Source of the DNA: Pelagophyceae sp. CCMP2097
Taxonomy: Eukaryota > Sar > Pelagophyceae
DNA length: 19,033 bases
Direction of reading: 5' to 3'
Assembly (NCBI GenBank): GCA_026770575.1
Contig: MU657554.1
Span: 29,924 to 48,956 of the forward strand
Below are positions 8,123 through 17,400 of this stretch, one piece after another. Numbering within the stretch: position 1 is the first letter of the stretch; the number at the start of each line of letters is the position of its first letter. The position numbers and the translations under genes were made by a program. The notes beneath the pieces are model-generated. The model worked only from the letters and a program-made list of their open reading frames with translations, made no database searches and had not been told where the DNA came from.

Positions 8123-9733
8123 ATGCCGGCGCTCCGGCCGCCTCTTTGGCGGTCCGCGAATCCGGCGCCGCGGCAGGCGAGCCGATTGCGCACCTTTGCT
8201 GCCAAGTCTTTTAAGGTCGAGGCGAAGCTGATCGTGCGCGGCCTGCCTCGCCTGGCGGGGTCGGCGGACGTTCGGAAACACTTTGCGCGCTTCCGGTCCG
8301 TCTCCGACGTCGTCGTGCCCGTGGACAGGAAGGACGGCGGGTCCATGAAGTTTGCGTTTGTGACGCTGGACGCCGCCGACGCCGAAGAAGTCCGAGACCT
8401 GATGCACAAGTCCATACTAAATGGACGCCAGCTCGAAGTCGAGCTTGCCGATACCGCCGTCGCCAAACCGCCGAGGCCGCACCTCGGCAGCGACGGCAGG
8501 ATCTCCGCCGCAAACGAAATCAACAAGCGCCTCGTCTCCCGATCGACCGCCGGCGGCATCCTCTCTTTGTTCGAAGAGAGCCAGTTCTCGCACAACAACT
8601 TTGCGACGGCGCTGCAAAAACTCGGCGTGCTCAGCAATACGTTCGAAGCCGCTCAGAAGCAGGCGCTGATCAAGTTGCTAAGGCGCACGGCGGCGAGCGT
8701 GCAAAAGGACCACAAGTGGCTCGCGCGAGATCTCGTCAACGCGTGCTGGGGCGCGGCCAAGCTCGGCGTCGGCGCCCCGGAGCTCTTCTCGGCCGTTTCG
8801 ATAGAGGCGCAAAAGAAGATGGGCACCTTCGACGCGCAGGCTTTGGCGAACATGGTCTGGGCTTATGCGACGGCGGGAGTCCAAGCGCCGGCTTTATTTG
8901 AAAGTGCGGCCGCGGAATCAATCAAGGAGATTGCGACGTTCAAGGCGCAAGAGCTCGCAAACACCGCCTGGGCCTACGCAAAGGCGGGCTTTGAAGCGCC
9001 GTCGTTGTTCGAGGCGATTGCCGCCGAGGCGCCAAAGAAGATCGCAAAGTTCGACCCGCAGGCCCTCGCGAACACCGTCTGGGCTTTTACAAAGGCGGGC
9101 GTCGACGCGCCTTTACTATTCGAGGCCGTCGCCGCAGAATCATCAAAGAAGATGGCGGCGTTTAATCCGCAAGAGCTCGCCACCACTGTCTGGGCTTATG
9201 CGGCGTCTGGTGTCAAGGCGCCGGCGCTGTTTGACGCGGTCGCCGCGGAAGCATCACGGAAGATCGAGGCGTTCGACTCGCAAGCGCTCGCAAAGACCGT
9301 GTGGGCGTTTTCAATTGCGGGCATCGAGGCGCCGGCTCTTTTCGATGCTGTCGCTGCCGAAGCATCGAAGAAGATCGAGACGTTCAACTCGCGAGACCTC
9401 GCAAACACCGTGTGGGCTTATTCGACGGCGGGCATCGCGGCACCGGCGCTGTTCGAGGCCGTCGCTGCAGAGGCATCAAGGAAGATTGCGATGTTCGACG
9501 CGCAAGCGCTCGTGGACACCGCGTGGGCTTATTCGACGGCGGGCGTCGAAGCGCCCGCGCTGTTCGAGGCGATTGCTTCGAGCCTCGAAGGGAAGATGAG
9601 CGAGCTTCACCAGGGCGCGCTGTCGCAGCTGCACCAAGTCTTCATTCAGCTCGAGGCGCCGCAGCACCCTCTGACGTTGCTCCTGAGTCGGCACGAGGCC
9701 GAGCTCCGCGCGGCACATCTCCGAGAAGAATAA
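8123..9733 (+). CDS. RRM plus 37-residue W-A-Y/F repeat RNA-binding protein, probably organellar
   Basis: An intronless ORF of 536 residues ends TAA. I use the ATG at 8123 because the upstream extension begins only with TTG. Residues 1-30 are basic and lack acids (RPPLWRSANPAPRQASRLR), like an organelle presequence. An RRM spans about 35-110, with RNP2-like KLIVRGLP and RNP1-like MKFAFVTLD. From about residue 203, eight tandem 37-residue repeats follow, of the form ALANTVWAYxTAGxxAPALF plus EAVAAEASKKIxxFDxQ, then a degenerate ninth. They resemble the alpha-helical repeats of OPR/HPR-RAP proteins, which bind organelle RNA in algae and apicomplexans. I see no C-terminal RAP domain. Likely role: sequence-specific RNA binding in mitochondrion or plastid. 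The start lies in an imperfect 36-bp tandem duplication (8113 and 8149), so the exact initiation site is uncertain. Confidence 0.8.
   Translation: MPALRPPLWRSANPAPRQASRLRTFAAKSFKVEAKLIVRGLPRLAGSADVRKHFARFRSVSDVVVPVDRKDGGSMKFAFVTLDAADAEEVRDLMHKSILNGRQLEVELADTAVAKPPRPHLGSDGRISAANEINKRLVSRSTAGGILSLFEESQFSHNNFATALQKLGVLSNTFEAAQKQALIKLLRRTAASVQKDHKWLARDLVNACWGAAKLGVGAPELFSAVSIEAQKKMGTFDAQALANMVWAYATAGVQAPALFESAAAESIKEIATFKAQELANTAWAYAKAGFEAPSLFEAIAAEAPKKIAKFDPQALANTVWAFTKAGVDAPLLFEAVAAESSKKMAAFNPQELATTVWAYAASGVKAPALFDAVAAEASRKIEAFDSQALAKTVWAFSIAGIEAPALFDAVAAEASKKIETFNSRDLANTVWAYSTAGIAAPALFEAVAAEASRKIAMFDAQALVDTAWAYSTAGVEAPALFEAIASSLEGKMSELHQGALSQLHQVFIQLEAPQHPLTLLLSRHEAELRAAHLREE
8729..9616 (+). 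repeat. 111-bp tandem coding repeats (eight copies)
   Basis: Eight consecutive 37-codon units with the invariant core (D/N)TxWAY/F...AG..AP.LF. DNA divergence between copies is larger than in the WD40 array of this window, so this expansion is older. Confidence 0.75.
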
Positions 9734-9875
9734 TCCATCCCCCGGGCCGTGGCGTGTTAAATTTTTTACCGTCGTCGTAGATATGCCGACTCGTGCAGGG
9801 GGCGCCTCACAGGCACAGGGTCGGTGGACACACACGTCCGCCGCCGAGCGCCCCGGTTCACACGTTGTGAAAAGG
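9734..9875. terminator. Convergent 3' spacer with a stem-loop
   Basis: This 142-bp spacer separates two converging stop codons. It contains an AATTTTTT patch (about 9762) and the perfect dyad TTCACA-CGT-TGTGAA (9857-9871). The 3' UTRs and poly(A) signals of both genes must lie here or overlap; the role of the dyad is inferred. Confidence 0.35.
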
Positions 9876-12331
9876 TCACTTCCCGGGCACGTTCAAATTG
9901 CGCAGCGACCGCTTTGGAGAAAGGATGCTCTTGATGAACGCCGCCTAGCGGGGCGCGTGTGCCACCGGATCCTCAAGGAATTTCAAAGGAAAATTTCTGA
10001 CCTGCGGTGTTGAGTAGACCTCTTCCCTAACGATCGGCACAAAATCAAAGGGCCGCTCCCACTGCGTCTCGCCCGTCTGTGCGTGAACGTAGTAGACGGC
10101 GCCGCTGGCTGGGTCCACGTCGTCGACCCACTCGGGAGGGTCCCACATGCTCACGCCTAAAGATCGACAATGAGACGCGTGTTGTTTTCGACGATGAGAC
10201 GCGTGTTTTCGATGGCACGGGGCGGAAACACACCAGTGATGTTGTTGAAGTAGTAGCGGTGGTGGTCCTCGTCTCGGAGCTCGTAGATGAGCTCCTCCTC
10301 GTCGCCCGCTCTGTTCGGGTACGCGTCCCCGTCCTCCACCACAAACACCTGCCCGCCGTCGCGCCGGATGCACCAGCCCTCGTCGCTGCCGTCGTCGCCG
10401 TAGGCGTTTGTGCTGGAAGACTTGTTGGGTTTCATGTGTCTTTTCACCTTAATCCAATTGCCCGCCTCCGCCACCACGGCAATTTCCGTGTCGGCCAAAA
10501 GGTGGCCCACAATCGGAGAGCCCTTGATGGGCTCCTGCCTGATGTTGTGCAGCTGCGTCACCGCCGTGTTGAGCCAGAACGTGGTGCGTTTCGGCGCCGT
10601 TGTAAAACCCGCATCGTCCTCATCAAAGTCAGAGTCCGCCGCCTTTGGAGAAGCGCACTTGGGCAGGTCCTGGTCGCCAAAGTTCCACGTCCCGCCGCCG
10701 TAGTCGTCGAGGTCGTCGTCGTCGTCGCCCGCCGGGGCGCCGGAAGGTCGCTTGCGCACCTTTTTCGGCGCCGGCCGCCGGCTCTCGCCCGCGCGGCCGT
10801 CGCCGGAGCGGCCGTCGCCGTCCGTCGCGGGCACCGGCCGCTGCTTGGCCGGCTGCGCGGAACCTGGCCGAGATTTTGAGGCTCGACCGTCGTAGTCCTT
10901 CCTCGTCCCGCAGACGGCGCACTTCGCCGCTTCAGCGCCGTTGGCGCGCTTGCAGACGACGCATGCCCACGTCGGGCCGCCAGGCGCGGTGGGTGCCCGG
11001 CCCTCGCGCGGGGGCACGTTGACCTTTGGCAAATTGTCCATGGACCGCCGCCGGCCCGCGGGCCCCGCCGTCGCCGGCCGCGCGCCGTCGGGGCCCGCGC
11101 CGGGCGGCGCGTGCGAGCCGGGCGGGTGCGCGCCCTTTTGGTGGCGGTGGGCGCCGCGCTCGGTGCCGCTGGAGGTCGCGCCGTTGCCGAGAGTGGCGAC
11201 CATCAAAGCCTCCGAGTGCGGCGACCACCCGGCGACGGCGGCCGCGCGCACGCGGAACCTACGCCAGGCGCTCGCGGGACGACCATTGGGGAACAACATT
11301 CTTTTTTTTGCACAGACTGGTTGCAATCTCCGACGCCGCTCCAGACTCGTAGCACGCGCCGGCTGCCAAGTTGCGCTTGCGGCACATCGTGCGCAGGATG
11401 AGCTGCTGCGAGCTCTCCCACGTCTTGAGAGCGCCCGTGTCGCTCCGCACGCGCCACTGCAGCTCAAAAGCCTGCGTCTCTGCTCCCGGCCCCGGCCGCC
11501 ACTCAATCGTCACAGTCGTGTCCGTCCGCGACAGCATGCGCAGGCCCACGGGCTTCGCCGGCGCGCCCGCGCCGCCCGCAGGCGCGCCGCCGCCCGCCGC
11601 CGCGCCGCCAGGGTGGCCCTCGGGCCTCGCGTGCGCCGCATCGGGCGCGGGCCCCGGCGGCGGCGGCGGCTTGCCGCGCTTGGCGGTGGAGCGGTACTCG
11701 TTGAAGAATTGGCGGTTGAAGTCGCGCTGCTGCGCGTCCTCCGCGGACGTCGCGGGTACGTGGAAGGAATTCGTCGAAGGTGGTCGGCGCATGCCCTTGG
11801 GCCCGCCGGCGGCCCTGCGCCGCTCGTCGTCGGCCTTGTGCTTGCGCATTCTCTCTGTCTGCGAGAGCTTTCTGGCGACGCGGGCGTCGAAGCCGGCGCG
11901 TTTTGCGTCATCGTTTAGGAGGACGTACGCCGCCTGGATCGCGGCAAACCTAGATCTCCGAATCGGGCATCGGTGCGTTGAATCCCGTCTCGTATAGCGC
12001 CCCCCGCCTCGTGAAGCATGGGGTCTCACAGCACGGTGGTCTTGTTCGCGTTTTTATCGGGATGGTGCCTCAGCGCCAGCGCCCTGTACGCCTTCTTCAC
12101 TGCTAACGCATCCGAATCGCGGTCGACGCCCAAGCATGAGTAAGGGTCCTCCGTCAACTTGCGAAGTGCGTCGTTGAGCAGCGGCGCGCAGTCGGCCGCG
12201 TTGGCCGCGGACTCGCTGGACTTTGCATGGAGTAAGGTCGAGGCTGCGGCTCGGAGCGACTCGCCATCGCCTTTTCGAAGCAGCTCCGCCGCAGTGCGCA
12301 GCACCGCCGGCGAGACGAACTCGATGTTCAT
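9876..12331 (-). CDS. Multidomain J-domain protein: DnaJ-FN3-RanBP2 zinc finger-SH3b-WW-WW
   Basis: Five exons (12030-12331, 11347-11949, 10234-11258, 10002-10156, 9876-9944) join in phase through 80-, 88-, 77- and 57-bp GT-AG introns to 717 residues. J-domain: about 61-125, with HPD at 90-92 and FAAIQAAYVLLNDDAKRAGF after the first junction. A K/R- and P/G-rich linker follows. FN3: about 232-325, completed across intron 2 as CYE-FRVRAAAVAGWSPHSEA. RanBP2-type finger: W399-A-C401-x2-C404-x10-C415-x2-C418. After a basic then acidic linker (APKKVRKRP, DDDDDLDDY) comes an SH3b-like segment, about 530-610 (LHNIRQEPIKGSPIVGHLL, AEAGNWIKVK, GWCIRR). Then a degenerate WW (RYYFNNITGVSMWDPP) and a canonical WW (EWVDDVDPASGAVYYV, TGETQWERP). 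It probably recruits Hsp70 to proline-rich or RNA/ubiquitin-linked partners in nucleus or cytosol. No signal peptide. The architecture is unusual; the individual domains are clear. Confidence 0.82.
10164..10211. repeat. 24-bp tandem duplication inside an intron
   Basis: TCGACAATGAGACGCGTGTT (from 10164) is repeated 24 bp on as TCGACGATGAGACGCGTGTT (from 10188), inside the third intron of the J-domain gene. The length keeps the frame, so an unspliced transcript would read through it and end at the TAG within the acceptor. Confidence 0.6.
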
Positions 12332-12998
12332 CACGCTAAGCGCGCGATCATGCCGCCCGCGGCCGGGCTGTCACAAGTTTAGCGGCCTCAGAGTGAAGTG
12401 GCGGTACCGCCTCACTGTTTCTATTTACAAGCATAGGCGGTATTAAAGGTCTTTCAAAGTAATATCTTGGGTATTATTGCGTTTGGCAAATTTAAAAAGC
12501 CGACGACGACGCTGCAGAGAGCGCGCTCTCGCGGCCATGAAGCATCCTTTGTTTGTGAAGATTGGACACCTGGCGCCTGAGCTACACCCGCCCAAAGGTC
12601 GCAGATAAGCGCCGACTATAGGCGGGGTTAAAGGTCGTCGGCGAGGTCAGGCCAACCCACCTCCAGTGACCCCTATACGGGCGTGAACGCAAGGCGGCGC
12701 CGCACGCGGGCATGACACGAGGGGGGAGGGTAAGTCTGCGAGGCCACCGACCGTCGGGGAGATCGACAAAATCTTGAAACTTATCATACTTGCAGGGGCC
12801 CGCCATTGGCCCGCTGTGCCATGGCCCGCGGGCCCTTTGCGTGCTGCGCTTGGTGCGCGTACCGGTCCTCGGTCGTCACCGCGCGCCTTTGCCCGTCTCC
12901 GGCGGCGTCACCGTGCCCTTGGAAAGGAGCACCTAGACCGTGTGTTGTTTGAAACGCGACGACGGCAGTTGATTACGTGATGCTGCGCGTCGCTCACC
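12332..12998. other. Unresolved spacer with palindrome, repeated motif and a likely + strand intron
   Basis: No complete gene could be built here. Visible features are a 12-bp palindrome GGCGGTACCGCC (12400-12411) and a 19-bp motif ATAGGCGG..TTAAAGGTC occurring twice (12433-12451 and 12618-12636). An AT-rich stretch at about 12412-12500 includes TTTAAAAAG. A strong intron signature lies on +: GTAAGT at 12730 and ACTTGCAG ending at 12795, 66 bp apart, as in neighbouring genes. The flanking frames give no recognisable protein, so this may be a non-coding transcript, a decayed gene, or a gene I failed to assemble. Confidence 0.4.
12538..12598 (+). other. Candidate orphan 5' exon
   Basis: ATG at 12538 opens MKHPLFVKIGHLAPELHPPK before a GTCGCA donor at 12599 (reading through reaches a stop three codons later). 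The pattern F-V-K-I-x-x-L-x-P-x-L-H faintly recalls the start of OB-fold single-strand-binding proteins (SOSS-B type), and bases 12624-12647 read GLKVVGEV in another phase. No splice choice joins the two in frame. Speculative. Confidence 0.2.
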
Positions 12999-13188
12999 AT
13001 GTTCACAGCGTCGTCGGACTTCGAGTCGGCTTTGGGCGCCATGCTGGGCGCGCCGCCGGCGGCTGGAATGGGCCCGTACCTACGACGACTGTCCGCCGAC
13101 TATCCGCCGACTATCCGCCGACTATCAAAATCTCATCTTTAGACCGCTCCACCAGGACGACGCGGTCGACTCTGACAAAACTTCTTAG
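12999..13188 (+). CDS. Short two-exon ORF, hypothetical
   Basis: Exon 12999-13075 starts at a CACCATG context and encodes MFTASSDFESALGAMLGAPP and a few more residues. A 67-bp intron (GTACCT at 13076 to CATCTTTAG ending 13142) matches the size of other introns here. The second exon adds PLHQDDAVDSDKTS and ends TAG, for 40 residues in all. It could be a microprotein, the start of a gene with further exons, or a decayed remnant: downstream frames at 13170-13393 are open but of unclear identity. No known domain. Confidence 0.3.
13093..13125. repeat. Three tandem copies of an 11-bp unit
   Basis: CCGCCGACTAT is repeated exactly three times (13093, 13104, 13115), within the intron proposed for the short ORF. 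The same CGCCGACTAT word also appears at about 12610, beside the repeated ATAGGCGG motif. Confidence 0.7.
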
Positions 13189-13565
13189 ATATTATCACAG
13201 AGGAGACCTACCTCTTTCCAACGCCGTATCTAACTCCAACAGAGCTGCCCGCGTCGAGGCTGCAGACGCGGGAAAGACAGTATTTAGCGAGTTTGATGGT
13301 CCGGCAAAAACCCCGCCTATGCTAGTACTGACTATAGCAAGCAGCGCGGGGCATTCGCAAAAGGAAATGGAGGAAGGGGAAATTCGAGCCTAGCTAGGCC
13401 TGGAACTTCCGTCGATTTTTGCGTGTTCACCGGGATTCCTTCGAAAATGCACCAAGATCCGTAACCACAGCCGCCCGAAAATACACCTGCACACGGATTT
13501 GTTTGGATCCAGCCAAACCCGGCGGAATCAAGTTGGCGATAGCAAACCCTTTTCTGTCTCTCGAC
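13189..13565. other. Spacer upstream of the UPF0390-like gene
   Basis: Less GC-rich than its surroundings. A + frame contains LDIITEETYLFPTPYLTPTE (about 13183-13242) before TAG, and another + frame is open to 13393. Neither has a supported start or a recognised domain. They may be decayed coding remnants or 5' UTR. The last 170 bp presumably hold the promoter of the next gene. Confidence 0.35.
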
Positions 13566-14213
13566 ATGGCTCAAGGCATCAAGGCCAAGGGCGGCGGCGG
13601 GCGCGCGGCGGCGCCGAAGAAGAAGCTGATCACCAAGCGGCAGCGCACCGGTGCGTCGAGATTGGAGCGGGCCTGAAATTTGGAGCGGGCCTGGTCGGGA
13701 TCATTTGCGAGGCCTCGGGCGAAGCCGTTTCAGGGCGCGCCATGCGCCTCGATGCGACGACGCCTTCGCCTGCAGGCGAGGCCACACGACGTCCAAAGGT
13801 GAAGCGCGTTAACCGCAGCGAGGTGCGTCGGCACTTCTGCCAGTCGACGCGAGTCCCAGCGAGACGTATGCGAGTCCCACTCCGGCCTTTCGGCCCGTCG
13901 GAGCCTTTGCGCCGCAGTCACCGCGGCCCTATTAGACGTCCAAGTCGATCAACAAGGCCGGCGAGAAGCTCTGCGCCGGTGCGCCTTAGGTTTTCGCCGT
14001 GCTGACCCCGCACAGGTCCCTTTGGCGGCCTTTGCCGTCGCCTTGCGAGCGTCTCTTGTAGGCCGCGTCGCGCGCGCCGGCGGGCGCCTGGAGATGCCCA
14101 ACTTGGAAAAGGTGGCCAAGGTCGAGTGCAAGAAGCAACTCGCTGAGACTAAGGCCTCCAAAAAGAAGCAGCGCGCCATCTCCCTCCTCGCGGGCAAGAA
14201 GGAAGCGGCCTGA
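13566..14213 (+). CDS. Small basic UPF0390/DUF2462-like protein, four exons
   Basis: The start MAQGIKAKGG followed by RAAAPKKKLITKRQR, then a late KAGEKLCAG-RVARAGGRLEMP block, follows the pattern of the UPF0390 family (human C19orf53 relatives: MAQG..., PKK..., ...RAGHLE). Its members are short, lysine-rich, probably nucleolar proteins of unsettled function. Proposed exons: 13566-13650, 13734-13798, 13936-13978 and 14062-14213, giving 114 residues with introns of 83, 137 and 83 bp. Exon 2 (GRAMRLDATTPSPAGEATRR) has no family counterpart. It is needed because exon 1 ends in phase 1 and exon 3 starts in phase 0; its boundaries have good motifs (CCGTTTCAG, GTGAAG). The last exon ends in a lysine-rich tail (KASKKKQRAISLLAGKKEAA). 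The family assignment is moderate: the first and last exons are convincing, the middle is modelled. Confidence 0.58.
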
Positions 14214-14464
14214 ACGGGCCCGCGCTAAACGCCTCCGGCCTCCGGGCCCGAAGGCGTGTGAATCGGATGATTGAATTAATGTATTGTGTCGCATCCGTGC
14301 GCCTCGTCGGGGGCGCGTCGTGGAGCACTGGCGCGCCTCTGGAGCGTATTGGCGCGGGTCGGCCTTGTTGCATTCCAGAACATCACGGCCGTTGTTCTGT
14401 CTCCGCGCCCGACTCGGACGCAAAAACGCAAAGGGGCCTATGGCCTAGCGCGATAGGCGGACCG
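14214..14464. promoter_or_regulatory. Spacer and probable promoter of the U-box gene
   Basis: Between a stop and an ATG on the same strand. It begins with a GC-rich foldback (CGCCTCCGG ... CGAAGGCG, about 14230-14257), possibly part of the upstream 3' end, followed by an AT-richer patch (GATTGAATTAATGTATTG, about 14269). The frame is open upstream to 14258 with an earlier ATG at 14267, so a longer N-terminus is not excluded. Confidence 0.35.
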
Positions 14465-17400
14465 ATGCTGCGATTGGCCGCGCTGGCCTGGTGCGCGTAT
14501 CGCGCGCGCGGCGAGGCGGTCATCGGCTCGAGTTGGTACGCCATCGAAGACGGCGTGCCCCAAACACTTCAGCTCACCGCCATCTGCGTCCACTCGGACG
14601 CGACCACCTTCGAAGCGTGCGTCCCACGCGGGCCGCGCAGGAGAAAGACCACGAGCATCGAACGAGAAGTGTCTAGGTGCGAGACGGTCGAGTTTCGCGG
14701 CGCGGGGCGGGCTGTGGCGACGTTTGCGCGCGGCGGCGATTGCGCGCCGGCGCCCTGCGCGAGCTGCGGCGCGCATCCGACGCCGTGGTTCCATGGCGAT
14801 GTCGCCGCGCTCGACGGGCAAATGGCGAGTCCCGCGGTCGGCGGCGCGAATACGCGCGAATACGGCCCGCGGCGACCCGGCGACGACGACGGGCCGTCGT
14901 TTTTGCACTACGACGGCAAGCAGGGGTGGTGGGTGCTATCTCGGCTTCGCTGCGAGTTTGCGGCTGCCGGGATGGCGACGCCGAGTGACGTTGGGCTCTT
15001 TGGCTTTGAGGACGGGATCCTCGCAGAGGCGCACCGACTCATCACGTTGACGGGCCTCGGCCTCGACGTCTACTCGACGCTCGGCAGCGGCCGCGTGCAA
15101 CTCCAGCTGCTCCTGAACTCGCTGCCGCTGCGGCTCTTTGAACAAGCCGCCGCGCAGTTTTGGGCAGCGTCCAGACGCCGCAAATGGACTACAGAGGATC
15201 GATCCCCGACGCCGGTTGCAACAGACGGTGCAGACGAAGCGGCAGTGCAGAGGGCGCGTCGGACGCTCATTGGAGCCGACGTACTCGCGTGGTTCCGGAG
15301 CCTCTTTCATCGCGTCGCCGCGCTAGGTACCTCGCGGCCCTTGAGCCAGGTGCGGCTATTTCAATCTTGGAAGTCGGCCAGCGCCTCGCGCCGCGGAGCG
15401 CCGTCATCGCGTCGCTCCGCGCCGAGGCGCTGTGGCTCGAGGAGCGCTACGCGGCCGCGGAAGACATGGCCGCGCGCGCCGTCGACTTTTCGCCAAACGA
15501 CGCCGAGCTGCGCGTCGTCCACGCAGACCAGCTTTATTATCTCGGCAAACTCGCCGAATCCGTCGCGGAGTACGACGTCGCGCGGAAGCTCTCGCCGCCG
15601 TCGATCGACCTGCGTTTCTGGCACAAGGCGATAGTCGAGGCCCACTCCATGCTCAAGCAAGACGGCTTGCTCGCAAACCTCGTCGATGCCGTACACGCGG
15701 ACCGCCTGCGCCGCGAAGAATTGGCGCCGTGCGAGCCCGGGGCGTGCCCCGCGGCGTTCTGGCGCGCGCGCGCAGGCGGCGCCACGGCCGCCCTCGCCCT
15801 CGTCTTCGGCGACGCCGGCGCGGAAGTGTGCAGCACCGGGGCGATTTTCTCGGGGAAGCACCGCTGCGACCGCGTCGTCGTCGTGCTCGAGGCTTTTCAA
15901 GGCGTATTCGACGCGGCGACGGTCGCCGCAGCCGACTTTGGAGGCATTTACCACCGCACTGGCCACTGCCACGGAGACCTGCGCCTCCCGCGCTTCGAGT
16001 CCACGGACTGCTTCGCGCACACGCGCCGACCGGGCCGCGGATCCGTCTGTGTCCTCGTTGGCCTCGGCAAGGGCACGTTCGCGAAGGGCATGTTCGCGCT
16101 CGGAACAGGGCCCTGCGACGATTCCTGGCGCGGAAACGGCGAAAATGGACCGGCCGGCAAATGGGCCGGCGGGCCACACCTCGTCGGAACGTTTGTGGAA
16201 CGTTTCGACAGCCCGGCGGCGCGTTCGGAGAGCCCGCCGTATGCACAAGCCGAGGTCTTACAAGACGCCGCCGCAGCCTCTTCCGAAATCGGCGCGGCCT
16301 CTTCGGACGCCCCCGTCGATCGAGATGCCGAGGCTCCTCCACAAGTCGAGGCCTCTGGAGACGTCGAGAACAATCCAGACGTCGAGGTCCCTCCAGAAGC
16401 CGAGGCCTCTGGAGGCGTCGAGGCCCCTCGGGGCGTCGAGGCGCCTCCCGGCGTCGAGCCCCCTCGGCAGCGGTGCCCCTGGGCGCGGCGTTGGACCTTT
16501 GGCGAGTGCGCGTACGCCGTCGTTGCCGCGTACTGCGTCGTCGTCGCCGCGTGGCAGACGTTTTCGCAATTCGGCGGCGTCTTATACCGGCGGCCCTCGG
16601 CGGATTCCGGCGCGGCCGGCGACGCGCGAAACGAGCGGTATACGCCGACGGCGGCGGACAAGCCGCGGACGCCGTGGAGCTCGCAAAGGCGAGGTAAAGC
16701 GAAAAAGTGCGACTCGACGACGCCGCGGGGCGAAGCGGCGACGCCGCGAAGCGAAGCAGCGACGCCGCTGGGCGATGCTGCGACGCCGCGCGGCGGCAGC
16801 CCGTCGACGACGCCGAGGGCGGCGGCGGTGAGCCCGGCGTTTTGCCCGTCGACGCCGAACCGCGGCGAGCACCGCGACGCGCACCGCCGCGGCCGCGAAT
16901 CCCCCGGGGGCCGCGAGTCGCCCGGCGGCCGAGGCGACTGCGGCGTCGTCCTGGGCATGCCGCCCGTCTTCCCGCGCGCGGCGGCCGGCGCGCCGCCGGC
17001 GTGTCCGGCGACGACGCTCCGGAGGAAGACCGTCGCGGCGCCGCCCGCGCCGTCGCCAGCGAGGCTCGGCTCGGGCACCGACGACGATGTGCAGCCTTCG
17101 ACGGCGGCGGCGTTCTACTGCCCAGAGGCAGACTCCTCCGGCTCGCCAGAGGAGGCGTCGCAACTGAGACGACGGCCCACTGCCGAGGCCGAGTCGGAGC
17201 CCATAGCCGAGGCCTCGGAGCGACGACGACCCAAAGAGGAGGCTGTGGCGCTGGACGGGATCTTCGACGCCGTGGCCGTGCACCAGGACATCGTCGAGGC
17301 CGAGCTGGCGACGCACCGCGAGACGCTGCGCCTGCTGCGGGACGTGCTGACGCACGTCCCGGAGACGTTTGTCTGCCCCATCAGTTGCGACGTGATGAGC

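Noticed and set aside
8729..9616. CRISPR-like or non-coding satellite array
   Set aside because: Units are 111 bp, contiguous without spacers, diverged, and code for a consistent 37-residue helical repeat.
10157..11506. The 449-codon ORF taken as one intronless gene
   Set aside because: Its first 80 codons run through an intron and the antisense of the FN3 half. Splicing at 11346/11259 and 10233/10157 restores FN3 and WW domains with matching phases.
12582..12806. Minus-strand ORF containing KYDKFQDFVDLPDGRW
   Set aside because: It overlaps a good + strand intron, starts at an uncertain codon and has no partner exon or domain.
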